Below are positions 21,830-30,381 of a stretch of 64,000 nt of DNA, one piece after another. The notes under the pieces were generated by a model. That model worked only from the letters and a program-made list of their open reading frames with translations, had not been told where the DNA came from and ran no database searches. Origin of the DNA: Bryobacteraceae bacterium (lineage in GTDB: Bacteria > Acidobacteriota > Terriglobia > Bryobacterales > Bryobacteraceae). The stretch is taken from positions 1 through 64,000 of the forward strand of contig JAHDVK010000025.1 in NCBI GenBank assembly GCA_023384675.1, given 5' to 3'. Every line of letters begins with the position of its first letter. The stretch's first letter is position 1. The position numbers and the translations under genes were made by a program.

Positions 21830-23188
21830 ATGCCTGACTCTTCGATCCAGGTGATCGGCGGCGGACTCGCGGGCGCGGAGGCCGCCTGGCAGCTTGCGCG
21901 CGCTGGCGTGCGCTGCAATCTGTTCGAGATGCGGCCGGCCAAATCGACCAACGCCCACCAGACCGCCCTGCTCGCCGAACTCGTCTGCTCGAACTCGCTC
22001 AAAAGCGACGCGGAAAACACAGCCTCCTGGCTGTTGAAGCACGAGTTGAGGCGTCTTGATTCCCTCGCCCTCCGCGCCGCGGCCGAGGCGCGCGTCCCCG
22101 GTGGCCACGCCCTCACGGTGGACCGCGAACGATTCGCCGCGTTCATCACCGCCGCGATCGAAGACGAACCGCTGATCGAACTCCGCCGCGAGGAAGTGCG
22201 CGCGATCCCGCGGACCGGAATCGTGATCGTCGCCACCGGGCCGCTGACCTCGGGCGCGCTCGCCGCCGATATCGCGAACCTCACGGGCAGCGAGCGGCTC
22301 TATTTTTACGACTCGATCAGCCCCATCGTGGACGCCTCCACGGTGAATCGCGAGATCGCCTTTCCCGCCTCGCGCTACGGCAAGTCGCTCGACGGCGGCG
22401 CCGATTACCTGAACTGCCCGTTCACGCGCGACGAATACTACGTCTTCGTCGAGGCGCTGCTCGCCGCCGAAAGCGCCCCAGCGCACATCCCGGAGGACCA
22501 GGAGATTCACGAGGGCAGGATTCCGTTCTTCGAGTCCTGCCTGCCCATCGAGGAGATCGCACGGCGCGGCCCGGATACGTTGCGCTTCGGGCCGATGAAG
22601 CCGGTGGGCCTGACCGACCCGCGCACCGGCCGCCGCCCCTGGGCGGTGGTCCAACTCCGCCAGGAGGACCAGCGCGCGGACAGTTACAACCTGGTGGGCT
22701 TCCAGAACCACATGACATTTGGTGCTCAAAAACGCGTTTTTTCGCTCATTCCGGGCCTCGAAAACGCCGTTTTTTTGCGATTTGGACAGATGCACCGCAA
22801 CACCTACATCAACGGCCCCGAACTGCTGAACTCCACGCTCCAACTGAAGCCGGACCCGCGCGTTTTCTTCGCGGGCCAGATCTCGGGCGTGGAAGGCTAC
22901 GTGGAATCCATCGCCACGGGCCTGCTGGCGGGCCGTTGGGCGGCGGCGCTGGCGGCGGGCGAAGCGCCCCGGCCCATGCCGCGCACCACCGCGCTCGGTT
23001 CGTTGTGCCACTACGTTTCGGCGGCCGATCCCCGCCGCTACCAGCCTGCCAATGTCTCTTTTGACCTGCTGCCCGCGCTCGATGACGCCGCGCACGCAAA
23101 GTTTCGCAAGGACCGCAAAGCCCGCCACGCCGAGATCTGCCGGCGCGCCGTGGCGGCGATGGACGAATACCTGGCCGTACATGTCTGA
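21830..23188 (+). CDS. trmFO: tRNA (uracil-54-C5)-methyltransferase, folate-dependent
   Basis: 452 residues. FAD site IQVIGGGLAGAEAAWQLARA at the N-terminus, then FEMRPAKSTNAHQTALLAEL and VCSNSLKSD, a TrmFO signature, and GLLAGRWAA near the C-terminal FAD contact. The enzyme makes 5-methyluridine at position 54 of tRNA using methylene-tetrahydrofolate and reduced FAD. The xerC start overlaps its last eight bases, so the two are co-translated; the same order is known in Firmicutes. Two A/T-rich runs inside the gene (22728-22742, 22769-22777) sit in otherwise GC-rich sequence but keep the frame. Confidence 0.96.
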   Translation: MPDSSIQVIGGGLAGAEAAWQLARAGVRCNLFEMRPAKSTNAHQTALLAELVCSNSLKSDAENTASWLLKHELRRLDSLALRAAAEARVPGGHALTVDRERFAAFITAAIEDEPLIELRREEVRAIPRTGIVIVATGPLTSGALAADIANLTGSERLYFYDSISPIVDASTVNREIAFPASRYGKSLDGGADYLNCPFTRDEYYVFVEALLAAESAPAHIPEDQEIHEGRIPFFESCLPIEEIARRGPDTLRFGPMKPVGLTDPRTGRRPWAVVQLRQEDQRADSYNLVGFQNHMTFGAQKRVFSLIPGLENAVFLRFGQMHRNTYINGPELLNSTLQLKPDPRVFFAGQISGVEGYVESIATGLLAGRWAAALAAGEAPRPMPRTTALGSLCHYVSAADPRRYQPANVSFDLLPALDDAAHAKFRKDRKARHAEICRRAVAAMDEYLAVHV

Positions 23189-24080
23189 GCTCGCCGAAGC
23201 CGTGGACCGCTATCTCGCCGCACTGGCGCGCGAGAATGCCTCCGCGCACACCATCCGCAACTATGCGGCCGACTTGAACCAGTTCCTCGGCTATCTCGGC
23301 CGGGGCGGGGCCGAGCTGCCCGCCGCGGACGGGGTGGATCAACTTCTGCTGCGCGAATGGCTCGCGGATCTGTATGCGCAAAACCTCAAAAAAGTGACGA
23401 TTCGGCGCAAATTAGCGTCGATTCGAGGCCTTTTTGAGCATCTTTTACGCGAAGGGCGGATCGCCGTGAACCGGGCGAAACTGCTTACCACGCCGCGGCT
23501 CCCGAAGACCCTGCCCAACGTTCCGACCGAGGAGCAGACCAACACGCTCATCGATTCCATCGCCGCGCGCCAACTCGAACGGCCGCATCCCGAACGGGAT
23601 CTCGCCCTGTTCGAAATCCTCTACGGCTGCGGGTTGCGCATCAGCGAGTTGTGCGGGATGAATGTCGAGGATGTGGACCCGCGCGAAGGCTGGGTGCGGG
23701 TGCGCGGCAAGCGGAAGAAGGAGCGGCAGGTGCCTGTTCCCGGCCGCGCGCTCACCGCGCTCAACCGCTGGCTCGAAGCGCGGCGTCCGGGGCCGGAGGA
23801 ATCGGCTGTGTTTTTGAACCATCGCGGTACGCGTCTGTCGGACCGCGGCGCGCGCGGCATTTTGAAGCTCTACGCGGTGGCGCTGGCGGGCGATGGCGGC
23901 CTGCATCCCCATGCGCTCCGGCACGCCTACGCCACCCACCTGCTGAGCGCCGGCGCCGACCTGCGCGCGATTCAGGAGCTGCTCGGCCACGCCTCGCTTT
24001 CCACCACGCAGAAATACACACAGCTCTCGCTGCTGGATCTGATGAAGGTGTACGACAAGGCCCACCCGCGCGCGAAGTAG
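23181..24080 (+). CDS. xerC: Tyrosine recombinase XerC
   Basis: 299 residues from ATG at 23181, inside the last codons of trmFO. An earlier in-frame ATG at 23052 would lie wholly within trmFO and add a non-family segment. The SAM-like N-terminal domain (VDRYLAALARENASAHTIRN) is followed by the catalytic domain: Arg in GCGLRISELCG, His-x-x-Arg in HPHALRHAYATHL, His in ELLGHASLS and the tyrosine in TQKYTQLS. It acts with XerD at dif to resolve chromosome dimers. Length and the absence of phage genes or attachment repeats nearby indicate the housekeeping recombinase rather than an integrase. Confidence 0.93.
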   Translation: MSELAEAVDRYLAALARENASAHTIRNYAADLNQFLGYLGRGGAELPAADGVDQLLLREWLADLYAQNLKKVTIRRKLASIRGLFEHLLREGRIAVNRAKLLTTPRLPKTLPNVPTEEQTNTLIDSIAARQLERPHPERDLALFEILYGCGLRISELCGMNVEDVDPREGWVRVRGKRKKERQVPVPGRALTALNRWLEARRPGPEESAVFLNHRGTRLSDRGARGILKLYAVALAGDGGLHPHALRHAYATHLLSAGADLRAIQELLGHASLSTTQKYTQLSLLDLMKVYDKAHPRAK

Positions 24081-24087
24081 CGCATCG

Positions 24088-24450
24088 CTATTCGTCGCGA
24101 TGCACCGTTCCGGGCGAAAAGGCGGGCAGGCAGACGGCGATATACTCCGCACCTTCGTCGAGCGGCGTGGAATAGCGGATCCATTCGCCGGCCGCGGTGT
24201 GAACCGCCTGTCCGGCATGCACGTCCATCGCGCCGCCCTCGAACTCCACGCGCACCATTCCGCGGAGGACAATGGTGAACTCGTCGAACTCCGGCCGCTG
24301 GCCGGGCTCCTCCCAGCCGCCGGGACTCCGCATGTGGGCGATGGAGCAGTGCGCCGTGGCGGTATTCACGCGGCCCACGTATTCATCGATCAGCTTGGGC
24401 TTGGTGCCGGCGGCCTCTACGCGCGTGGGGGCTTGAATCAAACGGGGCAT
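24088..24450 (-). CDS. Single-domain cupin protein
   Basis: 120 residues. A cupin barrel is visible: EEPGQRPEFDEFTIVLRGMV and VEFEGGAMDVHAGQAVH. The first metal motif is imperfect: Glu occurs where His ligands usually stand (RPEFDEF), so metal binding is uncertain. Small cupins of this kind act as isomerases, dioxygenases or small-molecule binders; no function can be assigned. It lies 10 bp downstream of the response regulator gene on the same strand and may be cotranscribed with the two-component system. It is convergent with xerC with 7 bp between. Confidence 0.8.
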   Translation of the reverse strand: MPRLIQAPTRVEAAGTKPKLIDEYVGRVNTATAHCSIAHMRSPGGWEEPGQRPEFDEFTIVLRGMVRVEFEGGAMDVHAGQAVHTAAGEWIRYSTPLDEGAEYIAVCLPAFSPGTVHRDE

Positions 24451-24460
24451 CGCATTCGCC

Positions 24461-25909
24461 TCAACCTGCCTTCTCGGATTTCTTGCGGATGGGAATGTCC
24501 AGCCGCTTGATCTTCTGATTCAGGGTGGACAGGGGAATCTTGAGCCGGGCGGCGGCCTCGGTCTGCGAGTAATTCACCTGTTCGAGGATGTCGATAATGG
24601 CGCGCCGTTCGAAGTCCGCCACCACTTCGAACAGCGAAGCGTCGGAGGGAAGCTGCTCGCCCGGCTCGCGGGGAATGCGGACGCCCGCGGAATGCAGCAC
24701 CGGCTCAGGCAGCACCGCCGCAGGCACTTCCTCCTCGGTGGCCAGGACGGCGGCGCGCTCGATGGCGTTCTCAAGTTCGCGCACGTTGCCCGGCCAGTTG
24801 TAGTCCATCAGGATGTGCAGGGCTTCCGGCTCGAAGCGCAGCCGCGACCGGCCCTGCGCATCGAGAAACTTCTCGTTTTCGCGGCAATAAATCTGGAAGA
24901 AGTGTTCGATCAGCGCCGGGACATCCTCTTTGCGGTCCCGCAGCGGCGGCAACTGGACGTTGATCACGTTCAGGCGGTAATAGAGATCCTCGCGGAACTT
25001 GCCGTCGTCCACGAGCTTTTTCAAGTCCGAGTTCGTGGCGGCGATGATGCGGACATCCACGCGCACGACGTCGTTCGAGCCCACGGGCATGAACTCGCGT
25101 TCCTGCAGCACGCGCAGCAGCTTCACCTGCATGTCGGGCGTCAGCGTGCCGATCTCGTCAAGGAAGAGCGTGCCGTGGTCGGCGGTTTCGAAGTAGCCTT
25201 TGCGGTTGGCTACGGCGCCGGTAAAGGCGCCTTTGACGTGACCGAACAGCGCCGATTCGAGCAGGTCCGGCGGCACCGAACCCGAATTCACGCCCACGAA
25301 TGGCCGCTCGGCGCGCGGCGATGCGGCGTGAATCGCCTTGGCGATCAGCTCCTTGCCCGTGCCGGTTTCGCCGGTAATGAGGATGTTCGATTTCGAAGGC
25401 GCCACCTGAGAAACCAGGTCGAGCACCCGCTGCATGCGGTCGCTCTTGCCGACGATGTTGGGGAACGAATAGCGCTGTTTGAGGGCGCGGCGCAATTCGC
25501 GGTTTTCTTGCTCGAGGCGTGTGCGCGCGATCTGGCGGTCGATCTCGATGATCAGCTTTTCGTTGTCCCAGGGCTTCGAAAAGTAGTCGTTTGCACCGGA
25601 TTTCAGCGCTTCCACGGCCACTTCCACCGAACCGTAGGCGGTGATGAGGAAGACCGGCGTGTCGCGGTCGCGCTTGCGGATGTCGTCGAGCACCTCGAGC
25701 CCCGACCGGTCGGGCATCATCAGGTCCAGCAGCACGAGGTCAAACACCCCGCGCTCGAAGCGGTCGAGCCCCGAGACGCCGCCGTCGGCGGTCGCAACCT
25801 GGTAGCCCTCCAGGTCGAGCAGCGTTTCGAGCGATTCGCGAATATCGGCTTCGTCGTCGATGACGAGGATGCGGCCGCGCGGGCTCGCGAGGGTCTCAGC
25901 GTCAGGCAT
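24461..25909 (-). CDS. NtrC-type sigma-54-dependent response regulator
   Basis: 482 residues from ATG at 25909; longer frames would run into the kinase gene. Receiver domain: acidic pocket VIDDE, phospho-Asp62 in LLDLMMPDRSG, and conserved Lys112 in FSKPW. AAA+ domain: GETGTGKE (180-187), the sigma-54-contacting GAFTGA (227-232), and FLDEIG. Fis-type helix-turn-helix at the end (YSQTEAAARLKIPLSTLNQK). It activates sigma-54 promoters when phosphorylated. Its start overlaps the end of the kinase gene by eight bases, so the pair is coupled. Its targets are unknown; no convincing -24/-12 site was seen near these genes. Confidence 0.95.
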   Translation of the reverse strand: MPDAETLASPRGRILVIDDEADIRESLETLLDLEGYQVATADGGVSGLDRFERGVFDLVLLDLMMPDRSGLEVLDDIRKRDRDTPVFLITAYGSVEVAVEALKSGANDYFSKPWDNEKLIIEIDRQIARTRLEQENRELRRALKQRYSFPNIVGKSDRMQRVLDLVSQVAPSKSNILITGETGTGKELIAKAIHAASPRAERPFVGVNSGSVPPDLLESALFGHVKGAFTGAVANRKGYFETADHGTLFLDEIGTLTPDMQVKLLRVLQEREFMPVGSNDVVRVDVRIIAATNSDLKKLVDDGKFREDLYYRLNVINVQLPPLRDRKEDVPALIEHFFQIYCRENEKFLDAQGRSRLRFEPEALHILMDYNWPGNVRELENAIERAAVLATEEEVPAAVLPEPVLHSAGVRIPREPGEQLPSDASLFEVVADFERRAIIDILEQVNYSQTEAAARLKIPLSTLNQKIKRLDIPIRKKSEKAG

Positions 25910-28814
25910 GAACAGTCTTCCGGACGGTGGGGAACTCGAGCCGGAAGACCGCGCCTTCGCCGGGCCGCGAGTCGGCTTCGATCGAACCACCGTGCTCTTC
26001 CACGATGCCATAAGTGACGGAGAGCCCGAGGCCGGTGCCCTTGCGCGCCGACTTGGTGGTGAAGAACGGATCGAAGATGCGGTCCAGATGATCGCGGGCG
26101 ATGCCGGGCCCCGTGTCGCGGATTTCCACCCGGACGCTCGCGCCTCCGGCCGAGGTGGCAACGCAAAGCGTGCCGCCGCTCAGTTCGGCCATGGCATCGC
26201 GCGCATTCAGGAACAGATTTAGAAACACCTGCTGGAGCTTGCCGGCGTTGCCACGGATAACGGGCAGCGGCTCGGCGAGATCGACGGCCACCTGGACCCC
26301 GGCCTTTTCGAACTGGTGCTCCAGCAGCGACAGCGTTTCGCGCAGCACCCGGTTCAAATCGAGTTCGGCAAAATCGGTGGAGGACGTGCGCGAGAAGTTC
26401 AGCAGCGAATTCACGATCTCGCTGGCGCGGAACGTCTGTTTGGCGATCTTGTCGAGCAGCTTGCTTTTCTGTTCGTCCCCATGCACCTGCTTTGCGAGCA
26501 TCTGTGCGTAGGTCGAAATCACCGCCAGCGGCGTATTCACTTCGTGCGCGACGCCCGCGGCCAGCAAGCCGATGGAGCTGAGCTTGTCGGCCTGCACGAG
26601 GCGGCGCTCGAGTTCGTCACGCTCGGTAACGTCGTCGATGATCACCAGCCGGCCGATTCGCTGCCCATCCTTGGTGACCAGCGGAGCGATAGCGAGATTC
26701 ACCAGCGTGTCGCGGGCATCGCCGTTGTTGCCGTTCGGCGCGGCATCGCCGTTTGTGTGGTTCGCCCGCAGCGGCACCTTGTAGAGCTGATGCACCGTGC
26801 TGTCGGCCCGCAAGCGCTCGAAGTGGAGCGCCATCTCGGGCGGGAACAGGTCGCTCAATTTGCGGCCCACGGCGGCGTGCCGCGGGATGCCGGTGAGCCG
26901 TTCAATGCGCGAGTTCCAGCTCTCGACGCGGTCCTCGAGGTCGGCCGCCAGAATGCCCACGTTGATCGACTCGACGATGTTTTCGGAGAACTCCTTCAGC
27001 CGCTCCACCTGTTCCGCCTTCGCCGCCAGGGAGTTGTACAGCCGCGCGTTCTCCACCGCCATCGCCACATAGCCCGAGAGCGTCTGCAGCAGTTCGACGT
27101 CGTCGGACGAGAGAAAATCGCCCTTGGTCGTCCGCGAAACGCCCATCCACGCCAGTGTCCGGCCGCGGAACTTGCAGGGCAGATAGTAAGTCAGGTCCAA
27201 CTCGGCGATCGTGGAGCGGACCGAGGAGGGCATCTCGCGCGTCACCACGTCAATCGCCCGGCGGGTGCTCTCGAAGAACAGGTACGGGCGGCTGCCGGGC
27301 GCCGAAAGAAAACTCAAGTCGAGCGCCTGCTGATTCAGGTTCCGGGGATGGCCCTCGCGGTCCAGCGTGGAGTGCAGGTGAAAGCCCGATCCTTCATCAT
27401 TCGCCAGGAAGAAGGCGATATGGCCAACCTGCAGAGTGCTCACCAGGCGGTCGCCCACCCCGAGCAGTGACCGGTCGAGATCCATCTCCGAGGAAAGCTC
27501 CCGCGCGAACCCCACCAGGGTCACGCGGTAATCGTACCGGTCCTTGTAGAAGACATACCGGTCGAGCTGCTGTTGAATCCAGTTCCGCAGAGGTTCGAAT
27601 ACGAACCCGGCCACCAGCACCAGCAGCACCACCGCCGTGGGGGAAAGCTCGTCGCGCCGCGCCAGCGAAAACACCAGCGACGAAACGATCCCCAGCACCG
27701 CGAGAGTCGCCAGCAGGTACACATAGCCCTGCTGGAAGATGATGTCCACATCCATCAGCCGGTAGCGCAGGATCGAATAGGCCCACGCCAGCGGCACCAG
27801 CGCCAGGAAAAGCACCGACAGCCGCATCGACGGCGTCGGCACCAGACCCAGAATGAACGGCGCGGCATACAACGCCACAAACGGGACCACGCCCGCGAAA
27901 ACGCCGTTGCGCAGCCATTTCAATTGCTGGCGGACGATCGCGTCTTCGCTGCGCCGGTAGCTCAGATGCAGCAGCACACCGCCCGCCAGGTACGTGGCCG
28001 AATATAGCAGCAGCCACGCGCGGTCCAGCAGCCAGCGGATTTCGATCAGCGGCAGCGCCGTGCGGATCACGCCCATCGCCACGGCGATCTGCAGCGCGAT
28101 CAGCGAGAGCGCGGGCAAGTAAATGCCGAGCGTCTGCCAGGCGGTCCGCTCACGGCGCGATTCCGGAAACGTCAGGCAAAAGTGAAGGAAAAGCGCCGGC
28201 GCCATCAGGCTGGCCACGATGTTGCTGATGTAGATCGCCGTGTCGAAGCCGTTCAGCTTGCCGGTGTAGTGGAACGTATGCAGCACGAAGCTCGCCAGGC
28301 ACAGCAGGAAAAAGTGCAGCGATTTCGGCGCGCGCTGCCGCCGGAAAAATAGAAACAGGCCGATGCCGAGCCAGGCGATCCCGATCAGGTACTGCCAGTA
28401 GAGCGCGCGGTCGCGGTTGGCGTCCGAGACGATCACCAGCGCTTTCAGTTCGGCCCCCTCGCGCTTCAGCGTGTAATCGGCTTTGCCCCACACCCCGATC
28501 CGGTTCAGGATGCGCGCTACGTCGATGGCGTGCTCCACCGCCATCCCGTTCGGATTGACCGCCGTGCCGATGCGCTCGAGCACGTCGCCTTTGCGAATGC
28601 CCGCCACATCGGCGGGGCCACCCGGCGTCAGGTAGACCGCGGTCACTTGCGGCGGTTCCCCAGGCTTTTCCGCCGGGACCTCCATCCAGGTGGCGCCATC
28701 GTCGGGGAGCGCGTATTTGCGTTGCTGCTGATAGTTGATTGCGGCGCAGATCACCGCCGCCACCGTCATGATGACGAGTAGGGCGTTGACGATCTGTGCC
28801 TTGAGCTCCTTCAA
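25902..28814 (-). CDS. Multi-domain membrane histidine kinase (PDZ, TM, GAF, PAS)
   Basis: 970 residues. Order: TM1 (VNALLVIMTVAAVICAAINY), an extracytoplasmic PDZ domain (YLTPGGPADVAGIRKGDVLE, about 60-120), 7-8 membrane helices (about 140-430), a GAF domain (about 455-625), a coiled segment and PAS domain (about 640-735) with a TNGDAAPNGNNGD insert, then HisKA with the phospho-His near 755 (AAGVAHEVNTPLAVI) and HATPase (FLNLFLNARDAM, DTGPGIA, GTGLGLSV). It pairs with the sigma-54 regulator that follows. A PDZ domain outside the membrane suggests sensing of unfolded or peptide ends, by analogy with other PDZ sensors; this is inference. Confidence 0.93.
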   Translation of the reverse strand: MKELKAQIVNALLVIMTVAAVICAAINYQQQRKYALPDDGATWMEVPAEKPGEPPQVTAVYLTPGGPADVAGIRKGDVLERIGTAVNPNGMAVEHAIDVARILNRIGVWGKADYTLKREGAELKALVIVSDANRDRALYWQYLIGIAWLGIGLFLFFRRQRAPKSLHFFLLCLASFVLHTFHYTGKLNGFDTAIYISNIVASLMAPALFLHFCLTFPESRRERTAWQTLGIYLPALSLIALQIAVAMGVIRTALPLIEIRWLLDRAWLLLYSATYLAGGVLLHLSYRRSEDAIVRQQLKWLRNGVFAGVVPFVALYAAPFILGLVPTPSMRLSVLFLALVPLAWAYSILRYRLMDVDIIFQQGYVYLLATLAVLGIVSSLVFSLARRDELSPTAVVLLVLVAGFVFEPLRNWIQQQLDRYVFYKDRYDYRVTLVGFARELSSEMDLDRSLLGVGDRLVSTLQVGHIAFFLANDEGSGFHLHSTLDREGHPRNLNQQALDLSFLSAPGSRPYLFFESTRRAIDVVTREMPSSVRSTIAELDLTYYLPCKFRGRTLAWMGVSRTTKGDFLSSDDVELLQTLSGYVAMAVENARLYNSLAAKAEQVERLKEFSENIVESINVGILAADLEDRVESWNSRIERLTGIPRHAAVGRKLSDLFPPEMALHFERLRADSTVHQLYKVPLRANHTNGDAAPNGNNGDARDTLVNLAIAPLVTKDGQRIGRLVIIDDVTERDELERRLVQADKLSSIGLLAAGVAHEVNTPLAVISTYAQMLAKQVHGDEQKSKLLDKIAKQTFRASEIVNSLLNFSRTSSTDFAELDLNRVLRETLSLLEHQFEKAGVQVAVDLAEPLPVIRGNAGKLQQVFLNLFLNARDAMAELSGGTLCVATSAGGASVRVEIRDTGPGIARDHLDRIFDPFFTTKSARKGTGLGLSVTYGIVEEHGGSIEADSRPGEGAVFRLEFPTVRKTVHA

Positions 28815-29071
28815 CGTTCAGGGTTCCCATCTGGCCGGCAAACGCCGGAATCGTAGATACACGACCCCACCGAAATCATATGCACGCGCAGGGCCATCAC
28901 GCGAGACATCTCCTTGCCCCCAAGAATACATGAGAAATCAACCGTTTACAAGAGAGAAAGGAGGCCCGGTTCCACGATTTGGTAGGCCCGGTTTTTCCGT
29001 TTCTGGAAGGCTTGTGGAGGGCGGACCTCACCCGTCCCGGAGCGGCCCGGTGGCGGGAATCCGCGCGACAG

Positions 29072-29500
29072 CTACTTAGCGGGCATCCGCGCGGATTGAT
29101 GTCCGACTAACTGCCAGTCCCCACCCTTTTTCCGGAACACATGAAGCAGGGCGAGCACCATCTCCTGCTTGCCGCCATCGGCGGCCCTGGTCTGAAAATA
29201 GGCCCGGCAGAAGGCCATGGCAGTGCCGGCGTCCAGCATCTTCACCCGGATTGAGTCGTAGTTGATCTGGTAATACTCGGCTTTCCCAGTCTTGAGGGCG
29301 TCGATATAGGAGCGTTTGTCGTCGACAACTCCGTTGGAGTGCGAGTAGATGAGGTCGTCGGCCAGGACTTTCTCCAGAACCGGGTAATTCTTGCCGATGA
29401 CGCCCGCGGCCCAGGCGCGCTCGGCGGCCTCTACGGCCTTCTCGTCCGCCAGCGCCAGCCCGGCAGCAAACGTCAAGATCAACAGGATACGGGTGAACAT
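29072..29500 (-). CDS. Secreted NTF2-like (SnoaL/DUF4440-type) protein
   Basis: 142 residues, signal peptide MFTRILLILTFAAGLALA. The mature part has the cone-shaped NTF2-like pattern: VEAAERAWAAGVIGKNYPVL, DDLIYSHSNGVVDDKRSYI, and LALLHVFRKKGGDWQLVGHQ at the end. Members are small-molecule binding or isomerase-like domains; no function can be assigned. It follows the ThuA gene after four bases and is probably in the same transcript. The 257 bp downstream, up to the kinase start, hold no gene or clear signal that I could identify. Confidence 0.85.
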   Translation of the reverse strand: MFTRILLILTFAAGLALADEKAVEAAERAWAAGVIGKNYPVLEKVLADDLIYSHSNGVVDDKRSYIDALKTGKAEYYQINYDSIRVKMLDAGTAMAFCRAYFQTRAADGGKQEMVLALLHVFRKKGGDWQLVGHQSARMPAK

Positions 29501-29504
29501 GGGG

Positions 29505-30338
29505 TTATTGTACCTTCACGATTCCACGATAGGGAACATCGATTTCAATGCGGCCCTTCCACTGAGGCACGGGCTTCCCCAGTGCCCAGTGGATGCCGTT
29601 GATCGTCAGCCGCTGCACGGCTTCCACTGAAAAATCCTCGGGATGGCCCAGAGTCGTGAAAAACACTCGGCCCTTGTGGGAATTCACCCACGTCCACGCG
29701 ACCGCATTCGGGTTGGCGGGCTTGTTGGGTTCACGCGCGGTGCCCATCAGCAGCACTTGCGCGTCGGGCGGAGGCCACTTCGGCTCAACACGGTAAAGCC
29801 AGCTCCGGACGTGAAACTCGCGGGCCACGCCGGTCAGAATGGGGTGCTCCGCGGCCGCCTTTACATCGGTCGAAGAATTGTGGCCGTAATGGGTGTGGCC
29901 ATCGCCGCCCCAACCGGGCGGCGAGCCGAACGCCTCCGAACCCCATGCGTTCCAGTGGAGCAACGGACTGGTCTTCGGGTAGTTGAAGCTATGCGTGGAC
30001 GTGCGGAAGCCCATCACGGGTTTGCCGGACCTGACGTAGGCGTCGATATGCGCGAGCTGCCCGGCGGGGAGTTGCCGCCAGCGCAGGTAAAAAATCGCGA
30101 GATCGGCCGTCCGCAGCGTTTCCAGGCCGGGGATATCGGTTTCGCCATTCTGGTCGGGAGCCGACTTCAGCAAGGTGCAGCGCAGGCCGTAATCCTTTTC
30201 GAGGGCCGCCGCGATCAGCGGCAGCGTCTGCTCGCCGGAGTATTCATGGTCGCCGAGGACGAAGACAACATGCGGGCGGGTCTGCGCGAGCGCGCTCGCG
30301 GCCAGGAGTAGAAGCGCGAAGAAGAGCCTCATGGCCAC
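29505..30338 (-). CDS. Secreted ThuA-domain protein
   Basis: 277 residues with signal peptide (MRLFFALLLLAASALAQ). The ThuA fold resembles class I glutamine amidotransferases: HVVFVLGDHEYSGEQTLPLI, LRTADLAIFYLRWRQLPAGQ, FRTSTHSFNY and GRVFFTTLGHPEDFSVEAVQ. ThuA proteins are linked to trehalose or sugar utilisation and are often encoded near Gfo/Idh/MocA enzymes in Acidobacteria and Planctomycetes; the biochemical role is poorly known. There is no catalytic cysteine where an amidotransferase would have it. It is the first gene of a two-gene unit with the NTF2-like gene. Confidence 0.9.
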   Translation of the reverse strand: MAMRLFFALLLLAASALAQTRPHVVFVLGDHEYSGEQTLPLIAAALEKDYGLRCTLLKSAPDQNGETDIPGLETLRTADLAIFYLRWRQLPAGQLAHIDAYVRSGKPVMGFRTSTHSFNYPKTSPLLHWNAWGSEAFGSPPGWGGDGHTHYGHNSSTDVKAAAEHPILTGVAREFHVRSWLYRVEPKWPPPDAQVLLMGTAREPNKPANPNAVAWTWVNSHKGRVFFTTLGHPEDFSVEAVQRLTINGIHWALGKPVPQWKGRIEIDVPYRGIVKVQ

Positions 30339-30381
30339 TCACGTTATCAGATCTGGGAGCATGGCCGGCAACCGCCGCCCC

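Noticed and set aside
23181-24080. Tyrosine recombinase as integrase of a mobile element
   Set aside because: It overlaps trmFO, has the XerC length and motifs, and no phage genes or attachment repeats are present.
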